NCBI GenBank assembly: GCA_003022435.1
Contig: PXUA01000015.1
Coordinates: 1 to 64,000 of the forward strand
DNA: 64,000 nucleotides
Direction of reading: 5' to 3'
From: Bacteroidetes bacterium SW_9_63_38
Lineage (GTDB): Bacteria; Bacteroidota; Rhodothermia; Rhodothermales; Salinibacteraceae
Of this stretch, positions 63,905-64,000 are shown piece after piece. How positions within the stretch are numbered: the first letter of the stretch is position 1; each line of letters opens with the position of its first letter. A program made the position numbers and the translations under genes. Below the pieces are notes generated by a model that did no database searches, was not told where the DNA came from, and saw only the letters and a program-made list of their open reading frames with translations.

Positions 63905-64000
63905 TTACGAAGCGCCCGCTTGGGCCTCGACGGCCGAGACGGTTTTGGGAATTTCCGGACCGAGACGCCGAGCGCCGTCGTTCGTGACGAGAACGTCGTC
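63905..64000 (-). CDS. M24 family metallopeptidase (Xaa-Pro aminopeptidase type), C-terminal fragment
   Basis: Only the last 31 residues lie in the window: DDVLVTNDGARRLGPEIPKT, then VSAVEAQAGAS. The pattern matches the end of aminopeptidase P-like M24 enzymes ('RIEDDVLVT.DG...L'), where the Glu and Asp just before are metal ligands outside the window. The gene runs off the right edge. Confidence 0.65.
   Translation of the reverse strand, partial: DDVLVTNDGARRLGPEIPKTVSAVEAQAGAS

Noticed and set aside
1-64000. CRISPR array or prophage
   Set aside because: No array of regularly spaced repeats, cas genes, integrase or phage structural genes was seen. The short tandem repeats near 31300 have 15-base units without spacers.

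Overview
The window looks like chromosome from a Salinibacter-type member of the Rhodothermota, or a close relative. The evidence is high GC by eye, strongly Asp/Glu-rich proteins such as a salt-in halophile makes, a short Hc1-type histone-like protein, DUF3078 and DUF5103 envelope proteins typical of Bacteroidetes and relatives, a malate dehydrogenase of Salinibacter type, and a tmRNA whose tag reads ADDYSYAMAA. The species assignment is inference. Most of the window is core genome. There is no rRNA operon, CRISPR array, prophage or large island.

Layout. 0.4-0.9 kb: a MazF/PemK-type toxin-antitoxin pair. 1.3-12.5 kb: an amino-acid-kinase-fold protein, Hc1-like protein, envelope proteins, a membrane gluzincin with TPRs, a cold-shock gene, an M14 carboxypeptidase, an isoprenylcysteine-methyltransferase-like protein and secreted lipoproteins including an M8-like metalloprotease. 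12.8-15.3 kb: translation genes prfA, rpsF, rpsR and rplI. 15.5-22.3 kb: a DsbD-N-type protein, a trans-sulfuration enzyme, dnaA, tmRNA, mazG and an aldo/keto reductase. 24-33.2 kb: an exopolyphosphatase, then the membrane arm of complex I (nuoJ, K, L, M, N) with a pterin dehydratase between nuoM and nuoN. 33.4-37 kb: a small gene overlapping a nucleotidyltransferase, an aldehyde dehydrogenase, and a graveyard of decayed transposases. 37.4-46.2 kb: aconitase, a phytoene-synthase-like protein, purM, plsY, gpsA, an AlbA_2 regulator, and a nuclease with an Excalibur domain.

46.7-52.7 kb: the two subunits of a type IIA topoisomerase, separated by two tandem DUF433/DUF5615 toxin-antitoxin-like pairs. 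Between the pairs lies a duplicated scrap of the topoisomerase A 3' end, the most unusual arrangement here. 53-64 kb: tRNA-Lys, two paralogous membrane proteins, a fused methylmalonyl-CoA epimerase/alpha-beta hydrolase, a cation efflux protein, malate dehydrogenase, a second cold-shock gene, tRNA-Leu, a ChaC-like protein, a second gpsA, small hypotheticals (one frameshifted), a MATE transporter and the end of an M24 peptidase.

Functionally the window mixes respiration and the TCA cycle (nuo, acn, mdh), phospholipid precursor synthesis (plsY next to gpsA, plus a gpsA paralogue), replication and topology (dnaA, topoisomerase) and translation with ribosome rescue (prfA, ribosomal proteins, ssrA). 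Intergenic regions carry non-coding dispersed repeats, including two copies of a MITE-like element with terminal inverted repeats. All identifications rest on reading the sequence and remembered family motifs; no database search was run.
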